Assembly (NCBI GenBank): GCA_002189035.1
Contig: NEEC01000010.1
Coordinates: 2,294,001-2,358,000 of the forward strand
Reading direction: 5' to 3'
From: Utricularia gibba
Taxonomy: Eukaryota > Streptophyta > Magnoliopsida > Lamiales > Lentibulariaceae
Length of the DNA: 64,000 nt
Position numbers and translations under genes: made by a program. Below are positions 48,001-59,276 of the stretch, piece by piece. How positions within the stretch are numbered: the stretch's first letter is position 1; each line of letters begins with the position of its first letter. The notes under the pieces are model-generated. The model was not told the DNA's origin and did no database searches. It saw only the letters and a list, made by a program, of their open reading frames with translations.

Positions 48001-49822
48001 TTTACAATAATATCAGAGTTATGTTCTATCTGTAGAAACAGACCGATTGTCCCTAGTTGAATGCAGTATCTGGGAAAGGGATGAGCGACTCTGCTATAGG
48101 AAATGTCATATCAGTGATCTTAAAATGAGGAGCGGATTGGGGAGCTTAGCTGGAGTCTTCGTTTTCTGGTGTTAGGGGGCTGGAGCCCCTCCCAACCTCA
48201 CCTGGGATCCGCTGATGGCTTCTAGGGAAGCTTTACTCGAGTTGCAGTAGACATGTAATGCTCTTTGTAAAGTAGAAGACTGAAGTATGTGGAGCTGTTG
48301 TAGCTTCAGCCTTCTACCTCCAATGCTACGACTGAGTAACAATGATAACACATCCATTTCTCATTAAAAAAGAAAAGAAAAAGAAGAGAAAACAGTCCTC
48401 GAGTGTTATCTCAAAACCCTGTGATTGCTATCGGAGTATGTCAGGGCCCCCACACAAACAGGGATGGTGAATCTCACACTTAGTTACGTTAACCCCATCT
48501 TTTGCTACCCTGATTCCAAAAAATTACCCATACTAAAACTATTTTAGATCAAACATGTTTGATTTTAGAATTTCTATTAAAGTAAATTTCATCGTATTTA
48601 AAGAAAAATTTGTATGATCATTCTAATCAACGTATTTATCTTTTTGTTTTCCAATAACATTGAAGCTAGTGAATGGATGATTACACCCACCAACTCCGTG
48701 TATGTGGTGTCTATTGATCCCATCCGAATTCCGAAATTTTGTCCGTTCTAATGGAACTAGACCACGAAATGTGACTGACCACCTGGATAGGTACTGCGCA
48801 AGTAAACTATAGAGATGAGAAGCGGTGGGTGGAGCATCAATATAGGGTTTTGGAGGTTGCGGGCAAAGAGTTGAGTGCCATATAAATAGCATTAGACGGA
48901 AGTAGAAAGGAGAGCAAATTGAACCAAGCTTCTTCATCATTGTGTTGTGTTGCAACTTGGAATTGGAACCAGGGTTGCGTAGGCCAGACATTGATGCACA
49001 CCTGTCCCTTGGAACTAAGATCACAACAAATCGCACAATTATTACGTCTTTAATAAGCCACTAACCCCAGCCCCTACCCCAATCACTCACCTACACCTCC
49101 TCACTATCTATCTGCTTTTGGGTGATTTTGGAAAGTAGTTACTATAAAATGTAATGTTTAGGATGATCAAGTTTAAAATGAAGATGCCCATTGACCTACC
49201 CACATGTTTCTAACAAGAAAGATGTCTTAATTGGACGTGTTTGTAAGGTAAGAAGCAGAGGTGGATTCTTCGGTACTTGTGATTCGCGGAGCTCAACCAG
49301 ACCAGTACTGGAACACGTCGTGTCATACCATCATCCCAAGTCCACCTATCGATCATCAGAACTCATTAGACAATTTGCATGAATGTATCGAACTACCGCC
49401 GGAATCCGTCACATCACCGCACCGGCCCGTCGCCGGAAACCACCATTGGAACCTGCCTGACCATCATTGTAACCGGTTAGGGAACCACCCCTCACAAATT
49501 TGGTCAAGGGTAAGAGTAATATTATTTTTTTAGATTCTGAAACATGTAAAAGTGGTTCTTGGGTGCCGTACAATTTAGGCAACGCATGCAGTATATGAAA
49601 ATAAAGAGGACGTGGTAACTGGAGGCTTATTTACCGGGTTGTAAATTATTATATGAAAATGAAGAGTGAAAGTCAACGGTTTGAAAATTTGTAGAGAGAT
49701 TACAAAAAATGGCAGTGGGTGGTTCTGTAAAAATATGTTTTCTTTTTTTTTTTCCAGTATCTACAAAATTAATGACAGCAGTGACAGTGAATTTAACCTC
49801 GCCATCACCGGCGAGGCTTTTT
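45001..49822. other. Gene-free, mostly AT-rich intergenic DNA
   Basis: AT-rich throughout apart from 46690-46870, 47110-47250 and 48120-48350. 48361-48394 is an A-rich tail-like run following about 230 bp of more GC-balanced sequence, which could be an old retroposed fragment. I identified no gene. Confidence 0.35.
47112..47250. repeat. GC-rich patch with nested direct and inverted repeats
   Basis: About 140 bp in AT-rich surroundings. ccggtgcc occurs twice and its complement ggcaccgg once. acactcggt occurs twice and its complement (ccgagtg) twice, interleaved so that more than one hairpin can form. It may be a remnant of a small DNA transposon end or a structured element. Confidence 0.45.
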
Positions 49823-50766
49823 TCAGATGGACATGTTGAGATCGATTCGTGGCCTTTTTCCGGGGTTTTTCTGCGGCACCCGGATGTCGGAGTTGCACCG
49901 TGGGCACTTGGGATTGCTCCGAGAAACCAAAACGTAGAGAAGGCAGCTGGGGCACCCCGCGGCGAACGCCGCCGACGCCGACTTCTGCTCCTGATCAGTA
50001 TCGCCGCAGGAATCCTTCACGGAGGAGGAAGACGTGGACGAAGACTTGGAAACCGACATCGAAAGCGATCGCTTTCTCCCGGAGGTTTCTCTCTCCGCCA
50101 TCTCCAGAGCGGACTTCACCTTGTCGAGTGTGCACACGCTCGACGACGCGCCGCGGACGGCGAAAAACGGCGTCGAGGAGAAAAGCTTCAAGTCCAACGC
50201 GCCGTCGTCTAATCCCGTGGACTTCGCCGCCGGCGGGAAGTTAAGGTCTTGCACGGTATCCCCGGCGACGCCCCCAGCTCCGCCGTGTTGTCGGACGCCG
50301 AGGACGAGGAGATGGACACCTCCCGCCTCTGGATGTAGACTTTTCCTGACTGCAAGAGTTTTCAACCAATTAATTTTACCGTACCCTCTCCCTTTTTTCA
50401 CCAACAGTACACGTCTCTTTTAATCAAAAAAACACACTTTCATCCCCGTCAATCATCACCAACTCCAAAGCTTTTTCAACCAAATTTACCCTCACACAAG
50501 AACAAGGCGAATGCAGTGAAAGCTGCATATTACCGCCGGCGATTCTCAAAACACAAATTCCGTTCATCAACACCCATGATCATCATCAACAGAAGAAGAA
50601 AACGTACTTTCAAGTCGAGGCGCTTTTCCCATCCCGCAGGGACCTTCAAATCAAGGTCGAGCTCTTTGGAGTCAAGGGGACAGCACCCTCCGAGCAGGTC
50701 CCGCGTGATCAGAGCCGCCGGCTTTCCGGACTCCACCGAGTCGCCGCCGTTCATCACAGCCGCCAT
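49823..50766 (-). CDS. CFL1-like protein with C-terminal zinc-ribbon and DLN motif (frame broken in exon 2)
   Basis: Exons 50608-50766 and 49823-50349; donor GTACGT, acceptor cttgcag. Start MAAVMNGGDSVESG, then CCPLDSKELDLDLKVPAGWE and KRLDLK|SGKVYIQRR (a WW-like segment spanning the intron). In the next frame come TVQDLNFPPAAK, DLKLFSSTPFF, SVCTLDKVKSALEMAE, the zinc-ribbon GCPSCLLYVLVSRSNPKCPRC and the terminal RPRIDLNMSI, an EAR-like repressor end. This matches the plant CURLY FLAG LEAF 1-like family, nuclear partners of HD-ZIP IV factors in cuticle regulation. Exon 2 is 527 nt, one base short. The break lies at about 50256-50262, where ccggggat would need a fifth G. With it, the protein would be 228 aa. 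Confidence 0.75.
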
Positions 50767-50803
50767 CGTGTAGAAGAGAGTTTCAAGGACGGGGGAAGGG
50801 GAA

Positions 50804-50819
50804 AGAGAGAGAGAGAGAG
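50804..50819. repeat. (GA)n microsatellite in the CFL1-like leader
   Basis: About eight GA units some 40 bp upstream of the start codon, i.e. CT repeats in the sense-strand 5' UTR/promoter. Confidence 0.7.
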
Positions 50820-53650
50820 GGCGGCATGTGAGTGCGGAGGAGGAGGTATTTATAGACGGATATTAAAATAATAATTATAAAGTATATTTTATTGAGTAAT
50901 TTAAAGGAGGAATAATTTCTAATTAATGTATTAATTATGCATATTATTTGAATTAATTAGGAGGGGGAGCGTTGAATAAGAGGGGGTTGAACTGGGGCCG
51001 TCGATACTTAATTGGAGCCACGACAGCTGTGGATTAAATGCTTCATTTCATTTCATTTCCTTTTCCACCTTTGGATACCTGGTGGGTCCCAGTCACCTCA
51101 CTCACTTTATTATTATTTGTTTATTGGTCAAAATTGAATATAAATTCACAAAAATAATGAATATTAGTGCCTCGAATTTTGTGCTCCTCTCTCATCCCCA
51201 ACCTACGGTAACTTTTCAGGGGATTCATACTCGCCGGTGAACTTTTCCACAAGACGTTCAAATACGCAACGCGGCCTGGGAGAAGTCGCCGGCGCATTGC
51301 GCCAAATGTGGTGTTGTGTTGGAAAAGAGCCCTATTTGGACATCCGCCGACGGGCAGGGTGGTTAGGGCTTCGCTAGTCGTTTTATTTTTGTTTAAATTG
51401 TGGTTATGTTATTTTGGGATTTGTTTAATTGTTAATGTTGTTGTTGCTCTTTTGTGTTTCTTTTTTTTTTTTTTTTTCTGTAGAGGTTTCGTGGGTAAGG
51501 TTGATGCACCCCAACCGGAACATGGGTGGCCGTCAAGGAGAAGCCAGATGTTGTTCCTCCGGTTGTACTGCAGCCAGGTACTAATTAAATTATAGATTCA
51601 TGGTAAGTTATAATATACTGTATTTCTGTTGTGGGTGCCTGGAGGATTTGTAGACCATCACATTATCAGCTTTGCTTTTGACTCCAGGTCCAGCAGACTC
51701 AGAGTAATAGTTTGTGTCCGTCTTGACCATGCGCGGGTGGAACTGCAAAGGGCATCCACATAAACAAGTAGGGAAATAAAAGCGAGCACCTTTGATGCAA
51801 ATACAGATCCTGGGAAAGACCCCTGCAGTTGCACCATTTGCCAATTTAAAACGTGAGAAAATGGAGCAGTTTTTAGGGGATGGTCAAGGAAAATGGAAGA
51901 CTCTTCAAAGTCATAAATGGAGTGGTTGGGCTAATTGTCGTTGAACATATTCATTGCGTTTATGGTTTTTATTAAATGCACATTTTTTTTCTACTATCTT
52001 ACTATATTCATTTTCGTTTTCTTCTTTGTTAAATGACAATGCATCTCTATGACAAGACTATTTCTGTCTCAGGAGTACAGTCTTCACATTGGACTGCTGC
52101 TTTCATTTCTGTGGGTATCATTGTTGTGCCTTAAGCTGTGTCATGTCCATTACTGAACACTCTCTAACAAGAAAACATTCAGGATAATCATTGTGCGGAA
52201 AGAATACACTTTTAACGACCTTCCTAGTCTAAGTACTGTACTGAAGCAGTAAATTAACTACCTTCCTAGTTTAAGCGAGTTGGAATGGGAGTGCACCGGA
52301 GACAGATATCCACTTGAGAAGGCATTGAATCAGGAGAACGTAAAACACGGTGTAATGGTGAGCCCCCTTCGAGCTGACCAACAAACACCATTGTGTAAGA
52401 GATGAGGTAATCAGTGAAATTTGGCATCTTTCCAGAAAAAGGGTTTTTTCCTCACCTGAGTGCCAAATTCTTGATGCGGTTTTTCTTTTTGTAAAAGCTA
52501 TGTGTTATTATATGATACTTTTGTCTCCGGATTCCGGAGTACTGCTGTGTCTCCTTCAGGTTGCTTTCGCTTCTGTACGTATCAGTAGCTGTCTGTTTTT
52601 GACTCTACGGCAAACCAAGATTCACAGATGTGCTTCTGCGAGCCTCTTCTGTGGCCTTTCACGGAAATATTGAAATTACCACAGGAAAAAGGTTTGCTTT
52701 ACTCAGGGTGGAGATTGGGATTATAGAAGTAGTCCATTCTTTCAAGAGACCAGATGGTTGAAATTGCAATAAATGGCGGCTCAGAGTGATGGTTGGAGCT
52801 TGCGAATAAATTAAGGGGAATATCTTTTACAACAAAAACAAGGGATATTAATAGCGTGGAAGAAGACCATCAGCTAAGAACAAGAAAATTTATAGTGATT
52901 CATTGTTGAATTGACTATTAAGAATTTCATTCAACGATGCGTTGAACGCCTGACATCTTCATGAATGCGTTTCACTTCATCCATCTCTGACTCTGACCAC
53001 ACCAAGGGGATGTCCTGTGGAGCTGCTTGCTTGCATCAATGTTTCAGATTTTGAACAAAGTTCTGAATTTGCAATGAATTATGAAGAAAAAAAAAAGATG
53101 CCATCTCTATGCTCAGCTCAAGAATAGATGGCGTTGTGCTTTCCAAAGCTGAAGTAACCTACAAGCTTGGGAGCGAAGCAGAGGAGGTGATCATTCGTGC
53201 CATCACTAGTTCGAACTGTAAACAACAAAAACGCAAGGGGGCCAAAATATCCAGAAAAAGAAGTGCTGGTTCATGACTTCGCAATGGTCTTTGTATGTAT
53301 CAGTGGGTCTCCGTTATCGAGTTCATTGTGAACCAGAATGATCATGGAGACCAGAGAAGAACAAACAGAGAGCATCATTTGTACTGAGAGGCAATGTGAG
53401 AGGGCATCCATTGATAAAATGTACAAATGAATCTCTCTGAAACTGTAGGATCATTGAACGTAAGTTTCATCATGATACCAGACAGACGTATACAGCACAA
53501 AAAGGGTTACAGTGGAATAAAAAAATTAAATCATATCACTGAAATGTAGGGTTCTTCATTCAAGAGCCTGGATGGTTGAAAAATGCAATAAATGGGGTCT
53601 CACAAGAGCGACTAAACATCTGGGTTGAAGGGGAAACACACAGAAAATAA
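50820..53650. other. Upstream of CFL1-like gene; region with internal duplications, no clear gene
   Basis: 50820-51200 is AT-rich promoter DNA of the CFL1-like gene. 51200-51600 looks like a transcribed leader with an intron but no identifiable coding exon. From 52070 to 53610 there are diverged duplications: 52070-52140 with 52540-52610, and 52715-52785 with 53545-53610 (both containing caagag..c..gatggttgaaa, then gcaataaatggg). A spliced-exon-like stretch at 52931-53022 (-) is noted in the findings. Confidence 0.4.
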
Positions 53651-54983
53651 CTACGCTTGGATATCTACATCCCGTGGGGGATCAACTCTTGGAGTAACAC
53701 ACGCATCTTCTTCCCCTGGAGAATGTACTGTGGGGAGATGAGAGGAAGTGGCGTTGTCGGGACTTGCTTTCCTTTTGGGTCCCATTTGAGGATTATTTTG
53801 ACCTGGATACGAAGAACGAGAAGGATGTGAGGAAAACCTGTCTGAGCAGAGCATGTCGCAGCAGTGTCTACGTATTCCATCAGAGGCTGACCGGAGACTA
53901 TCCATCCTTGAGCTTCAATGTCTTTGGACGTTTAGCTCTTGGCTATGCTGAAATGCAGCTCGCATCCTTTTGGGCCACTCTCCATAACAAACGAGGGGCT
54001 CCGATAACGAGCCCTTGAGAGGAAAACAAAATTCATAACCATAGAATTCGAGATTTATGCCTTCAGAAAAACCGAGATACAAAAAGCAAGCATCGATGAT
54101 AAGGGAACGCATCTGCATCCCCATTGCAGGAAAAAAATTATAGATGCAATATCATCAAGTAACATTGGAGCAAAAAGTTCATACCATCACTTAGACATTG
54201 AAACATGAGAATGCTCAACTTCAAACTGGTTTTGATGGAAAACTGTTTCCGTGGAGCTATAATCAAATTTAGTCATTGGAAAAAAGCTTGTCACTTCCGC
54301 ATGTTTCAGTATCAAAATTAGGGCATTTCGAAACCGATAACATGAAGTGAATTGTTCTAGTCATCATCCGACACAACGCGTGGTACTGAAACACCAAACT
54401 TGCTTTTTGGATGACATGGTTGTACACAGATAAAACACCAATAAACAACAATAACAAAATGTCAAGCAAGAAGCCCAATCAAGAGTTTATATCGAAGCGA
54501 CTCTGCATACCACTCCACGCCGTTAACATTCCCAGGATACCACTCCACGATGTTCTCCGGAAACATGAACTTTCTCGCCTGGCGCACACAAAAGCAGCAG
54601 AAACACATTAAATGACACCACAAATCAACCGGAAAAGATAGGAACACACAAAAGGTTCGAACTTCCAACAAGAAGCACGAAAATTTTCACTACAGGAAAG
54701 ATTCAACAATCACCTACAACATTCCACGTGCGAGTAGTCCGAATGATCATCTCAGTACTCATGGGGGTGCCCTGACCTCAACCCAGAGTGCCGTACTCAT
54801 CTTCCGTCAATTCACGCATCAACACCTCATTCAGCTCCACGTAAATGACTCCATCAGCCACAAACTACAACACAACCTAAAAAATCAATAAAACAACAGA
54901 AATCAAACCACACCTACACAACAAATTGCGCAAAAAACATCTAGGACAGTAACCATTCGCCGTTTGCTCATCTGAGCCGCCAT
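53651..54983 (-). pseudogene. Ribosomal protein S3 (uS3) pseudogene, introns retained
   Basis: Minus-strand blocks in the order of RPS3: MAAQMSKRRM (54954-54983), then after an intron FVADGVIYVELNEVL with MRELTEDEYG and MSTEMIIRTTRTWNVV (about 54724-54864), then RKFMFPENIVEWY and AESLRYKLLIGLLA (about 54465-54595), and finally [27 protein letters not shown] and a tail ending RDVDIQA with a stop at 53651. Many substitutions in invariant positions, stops and frame changes (for example around EVR/TPM near 54785) show decay. Introns are kept, so it arose by DNA duplication and not by retroposition. The functional gene must lie elsewhere. Confidence 0.85.
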
Positions 54984-55913
54984 TTTCAGGTTTCGCCGAC
55001 GACGAGGTCTTGGACGGATACTAGGGCTTCATAAGCATTTAGTGGGCTCAAGGCCCAATAACTTCCAGTAAGTAGATGTGCCTATTTTCAAGTGCTAAGC
55101 CCAATTGCGTATTTTATTTTTTATAATATTTAACGTTTTCACAATATCGAGTTTTCTCCTACATTTAGTGGGACCTGTAATATTTTTTTATTGTAAATTT
55201 GATTTTTTTATTTTAATTTATCAAATATTAAAAAAATATCAAATATTAAAGAAAACTACAATTGTAAATACTTATCATTTTAAAAATAGAAATCATTATC
55301 TTTTGTAATAATACTAATTTCAAAATGATTTTTTAGAGTACATGGCAGATACTTTTTCAACATGGGTGGGTCCCACACATTTTTGAATTTTGTGTGCAGA
55401 TTTCCATCGTTATTGCTGTAAGTGTTTTGAAGAATATTGATTGTGGAGGAGATCTTTTGTTGTTGAGCTCAACGTTGAGAGAATTTGTAAGAATTGAAAG
55501 TTGTTGCGAACCAAAAAACAACATGTTTCTTGCTGTATTAGAGAGAATTTATAGACAAAGTGGATGTCGCCCGTTGGTTCTTGTCAGGGTTAGAAATCGA
55601 CCGTTGACTTCTTCTCGTAGAGTAGTATCTTTTTGTGTGGTTTGTACGGCATACCCTGTATCCTGAACCGCTTTCGTGGACCAGGGTCTTGGGCAGAGTC
55701 TTGGCCCATCAGGCTTGAGTATTCGGGCCCAAGCGGAACGAGACATCTTTCAGGGCTGGAATCAGATTCGCTCCCCTCAGTGTGCTTCGGGACTGCGCTG
55801 CGTCCTTCGGAGCTCTTGTTTTCACAGTTCTTCAGGACTTCATCATTCACCATCAATTGCCTCCCTCTCTGTGGTGGTGGGAGTGGTTTCCCTCATCCTC
55901 GTCCCGCTCTGCG
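54984..55913. other. RPS3 pseudogene promoter relic and NLR2 upstream region
   Basis: 55020-55095 keeps GGCCCA/GGGCTT boxes and an actagggctt telo-box-like motif, as expected for a ribosomal protein promoter on the minus strand. 55100-55330 is AT-rich. 55380-55913 is the NLR2 upstream region. An open frame continues upstream of the NLR2 ATG but contains no earlier ATG, so the ATG at 55914 is taken. Confidence 0.5.
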
Positions 55914-58508
55914 ATGGGTCTTCTGTCGGCGTACATTCCCCTGCTCACCCTCCTGCAGCTTCTCGACACCTTGAGGCTCCGCCACAGGTACAAGCTTAGC
56001 GTTATAAATCCGCAACAGGTGGATTATTTGGAAGAGCTGGCTCTTTATTTCCTGGAATTTCTCGAAAGTCGCCCGCCAGGGCCCGATGATCCACAGATGG
56101 AGCCTTTCGTCCTTCAAATTCATGATTCAGTCGTTGCAGCAAGTGAGGCTCTAGACGTTTACGTGGTGGATAAAATCCTTGGAGCAGAGGATTTTACCGA
56201 TGAAGACGATGATTGGCTGTCGGCAGCTTTCACCGAAGATATGATGAAAGTTATTCGAGATCTAGAGACAGTCAGATGCAAGGTAGCTAATGCTGGTTGT
56301 AATTTGGGATTCACACCACTAAGCCAACGATCTCTGAAATCAAATCGCTCAACCTCATTTACCAAAAATTGTCTGCCAAAAGTGGTCGGATTCGAAAGCC
56401 ACCTCTCTTGGATGAAGGATGAGCGGATTGCTAGTCGCGTAAAAAGCCTTGTGGTGATTCCCATCGTCGGGATGGGTGGGATCGGAAAAACAACTTTAGC
56501 TCGGCTGGTTTACGAGGATCGCCTCATCCAACGGCGATTTGAACGGAGGTATTGGGTTACAGTATCACTAGAATACGATTTGCTACGAATCCTACAAGGT
56601 ATTCTGGGTCACGAAGGTTGTGATAGTGTCAGGGATTTGGGAACGAAACTGTATCAGAGTTTAAAAGGTTTCAGGTATTTGATTGTGCTGGATGATATGT
56701 GGGATCTGAGAGCATGGGAGGCTTTGAGACAATATCTTCCCGACGATAACCAGGGAAGTCGAGTTATCGTGACGACAAGAGACCAGCAACTTGCTGCTGG
56801 TTTCGGATCATCCAAGGCTTACAATGTCGACTTTCTTGATCCAGAAAAAAGCTGGGAACTCTTTTGTGATCGAGTGTTCGGCGGCATGTGTTGCCCTGAA
56901 GAGCTCGAGTCTTCGGCGAGGGAAATTGCTAAAAATTGTAGAGGGCTCCCTCTGGCAATCACCACAATTGCTGGGCTGCTCGCCAAGTCGGACAAGACAT
57001 GTGAGTACTGGAGCAGCGTTTCGAAAGATGTGGCGTCTTTGGTGAACTTGGAAGACAATGAGTACAGCAGAAAGGTACTGAGCTTGAGTTACGATTACTT
57101 GCCTCTTCGCCTCAAGCCCCTGTTTCTGTACATCGGAGGATTCTATGAGGAAGACGTTATCATTATGTTGGATGATTTGATTAATGCACTGGTTGCCTTT
57201 GCACTTGTGAGACCAATACAAGGCAAACGAATCGAAGAGGCTGCATTGGAGTACACGATCGAGCTTATTCACAGAAACTTAATTTTTATTCGCGCCTGGG
57301 AAGACTTTGGGCGGATTAATTATCGGGACATTAGGCAGATTAATCCTCTGGGGATACACGATCTTTTACGGGATCTTTGCTTGAAAGAGATCAGCACCGG
57401 AAAACTGTTTGCTGATCTGGTGGGTAGGTGCACCAAGTGCGCCTTGGGTTCAGAAAGATCATGTTATCTTGTGCGTGATCTCCGTTTATGTGGAAGTTTC
57501 TGTAAATCTGGTAAGAGCGAGGAGGCTTCTTCACTTGGTTCTGCGCTATGGAACATGCAGAAATTCGATGATACAAAGGCTACGGGCATGGAGTTCCTTG
57601 TTTGTGAAATATGGAGCTGGCCGCAGCTTTCATCACTGGTGATGGGGACCAATAGCTTTCCTGTGAATGAAAGGAAACTCCCTGCTGTTTTTGAGCGCCT
57701 TCGCGAACTTACATCTGATGAGTGTACGCCAGAGATGGCTGATGCGATGCCGAGTGTGAAGCGTCTAACTCTCCGTGAGACAAGAGATTCAAAAAATGTG
57801 GCACTCCCCTCACAATTAGAGAGTCTAATATTGGTTAAGGCGCAGGATATTGAACATCTTATTTTCCCGGAGTCGCTGAAAGAGTTGCGTTTGCGTGATT
57901 GCCATATCAGTTGCAGCCAAGTGAATGGATTTGGGGCGTTGCCTAATCTTGAAGCACTGGAGGTGTCCAGCTACAGTAGTCTATATCTTGATCGTGTGTG
58001 GACGCCGATTGCAGGTGGATTTCGCAGATTGAAATATTTGGAAATCAAGAACTTTTGCAAGTACTGGCGAGAGGGGTCGGATATTCATTTCCCCCAGCTA
58101 CAGGTTATTGAGGTGATGCGTTTGCGTGAGATCCCACGAGGTTTGAAAAATATCGAAACTTTGACAGAAATTCATTTGACTGTTTGCCACAAAGATGTTG
58201 TTGACAGAGCGAAGTGGATACTGAAGCAGCAACGGAGGAGATCGGGAAATTACCAACTCCGTCTAACCATTAATTTTGAACAACAAGATGAAGAAGAAGA
58301 CGATGGGGACGACGATGAAGAAGAAGAAGAGGAAGAAGAATACCATCGTGGAGAAGGAGAAGAAGATGGGGATGACGATGATGAAGAAGAAGAAGAAGAA
58401 TACTATGGCGGAGAAGAATCTGGGAAGGCAATTAAACATTACCTTTTGGCTCGAATATTGCTCGAGTATACTGGGAGTATGCCATTGAAAACATATTTCG
58501 CTTTTTAA
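55914..58508 (+). CDS. CC-NB-ARC-LRR immune receptor with acidic tail (NLR2)
   Basis: Intronless, 864 aa from ATG 55914 (MGLLSAYIPLLTLLQLLDTL). It is a clear paralogue of NLR1 in the opposite orientation 46 kb away. P-loop GMGGIGKTT near residue 187, kinase-2 YLIVLDDMWD, RNBS-B GSRVIVTTRD, a canonical GLPLAITTIAGLL, RNBS-D-like LFLYIGGFYEEDV and an MHD position reading IHDLLRDLC near 481. The LRR region matches NLR1. The D/E-rich tail is shorter and lacks the SFARxWAxL motifs, ending instead in a hydrophobic C-terminus (YLLARILLEYTG). There are about seven extra residues before the IHD motif (INYRDIRQINP). All signature motifs are intact; a functional cytoplasmic immune receptor is likely. 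Confidence 0.93.
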   Translation: MGLLSAYIPLLTLLQLLDTLRLRHRYKLSVINPQQVDYLEELALYFLEFLESRPPGPDDPQMEPFVLQIHDSVVAASEALDVYVVDKILGAEDFTDEDDDWLSAAFTEDMMKVIRDLETVRCKVANAGCNLGFTPLSQRSLKSNRSTSFTKNCLPKVVGFESHLSWMKDERIASRVKSLVVIPIVGMGGIGKTTLARLVYEDRLIQRRFERRYWVTVSLEYDLLRILQGILGHEGCDSVRDLGTKLYQSLKGFRYLIVLDDMWDLRAWEALRQYLPDDNQGSRVIVTTRDQQLAAGFGSSKAYNVDFLDPEKSWELFCDRVFGGMCCPEELESSAREIAKNCRGLPLAITTIAGLLAKSDKTCEYWSSVSKDVASLVNLEDNEYSRKVLSLSYDYLPLRLKPLFLYIGGFYEEDVIIMLDDLINALVAFALVRPIQGKRIEEAALEYTIELIHRNLIFIRAWEDFGRINYRDIRQINPLGIHDLLRDLCLKEISTGKLFADLVGRCTKCALGSERSCYLVRDLRLCGSFCKSGKSEEASSLGSALWNMQKFDDTKATGMEFLVCEIWSWPQLSSLVMGTNSFPVNERKLPAVFERLRELTSDECTPEMADAMPSVKRLTLRETRDSKNVALPSQLESLILVKAQDIEHLIFPESLKELRLRDCHISCSQVNGFGALPNLEALEVSSYSSLYLDRVWTPIAGGFRRLKYLEIKNFCKYWREGSDIHFPQLQVIEVMRLREIPRGLKNIETLTEIHLTVCHKDVVDRAKWILKQQRRRSGNYQLRLTINFEQQDEEEDDGDDDEEEEEEEEYHRGEGEEDGDDDDEEEEEEYYGGEESGKAIKHYLLARILLEYTGSMPLKTYFAF

Positions 58509-59276
58509 ACATTTTGGTAATCTACGCAAATTTACATATATATTTAAAATATACTTTGATTTTAAAATTTATTTATAAATCAAATTTATGTTATATTTGG
58601 TACTGTCAATAAACATATCATATTATATATTAAAAATAAATTTATTATTTCAATTTCGATAAAAATAACATATGATTTTAATTACAACTATTTCATTCTT
58701 AAATTTTAAAGAATATATATTTAAAATTTTTTTTTTTCAATTGACTATCTTAAACATATATCATATCAAATGTTAATTACAATATTTTATAACATTGATA
58801 ATTATGCATAAATTATATGTTATTTATACTTTTTATAAAGTGATCATATTCATTTTAAATGTACAAAATGAAATATAAAAATCATATCTATTGATTGGTA
58901 TATAATGTATGAATTAAAATCTTAATTGATTGATTTTATTTTTTAAGTACATATTTATTTTAGTAAAACTAATTATTTTTTATTATAAAAACAAGAAAAA
59001 TTACCTAAATTGATTAATTTATTTATATCACAAATTTTAAAATTTTTATAAACATATATTTATCATATATATATATATAACTATAACTATTATTTTGATC
59101 AGACAAAACATGTGAGTACGGATGAATTAGAAATCTGATAATGCATAATATAGTGAAGAGATGATTAGGGATTTTCTAACTTCAAACATCTAGAAACAGG
59201 ATGGGTTTACAGCTTCGTGAATGTGAAAAAATAGGTAACCGTATTCTGACATTCATGTGAGCACAAGGGGAACTTG
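58509..59276. other. Very AT-rich spacer
   Basis: 3' flank of NLR2, with an (AT)n run near 59069, then the 3' flank of PAB. No gene seen. Confidence 0.45.

Noticed and set aside
49709-50212. Plus-strand open frames over the CFL1-like gene
   Set aside because: Arg/Pro-rich antisense shadows; the minus strand has a coherent exon structure and a zinc-ribbon.
55782-55913. N-terminal extension of NLR2 from a GTG codon
   Set aside because: No ATG in this extension; the paralogue starts at the position equivalent to ATG 55914.
58276-58488. Lys/Met-rich frame in the NLR2 tail
   Set aside because: Frame shadow of GAA/GAT repeats.
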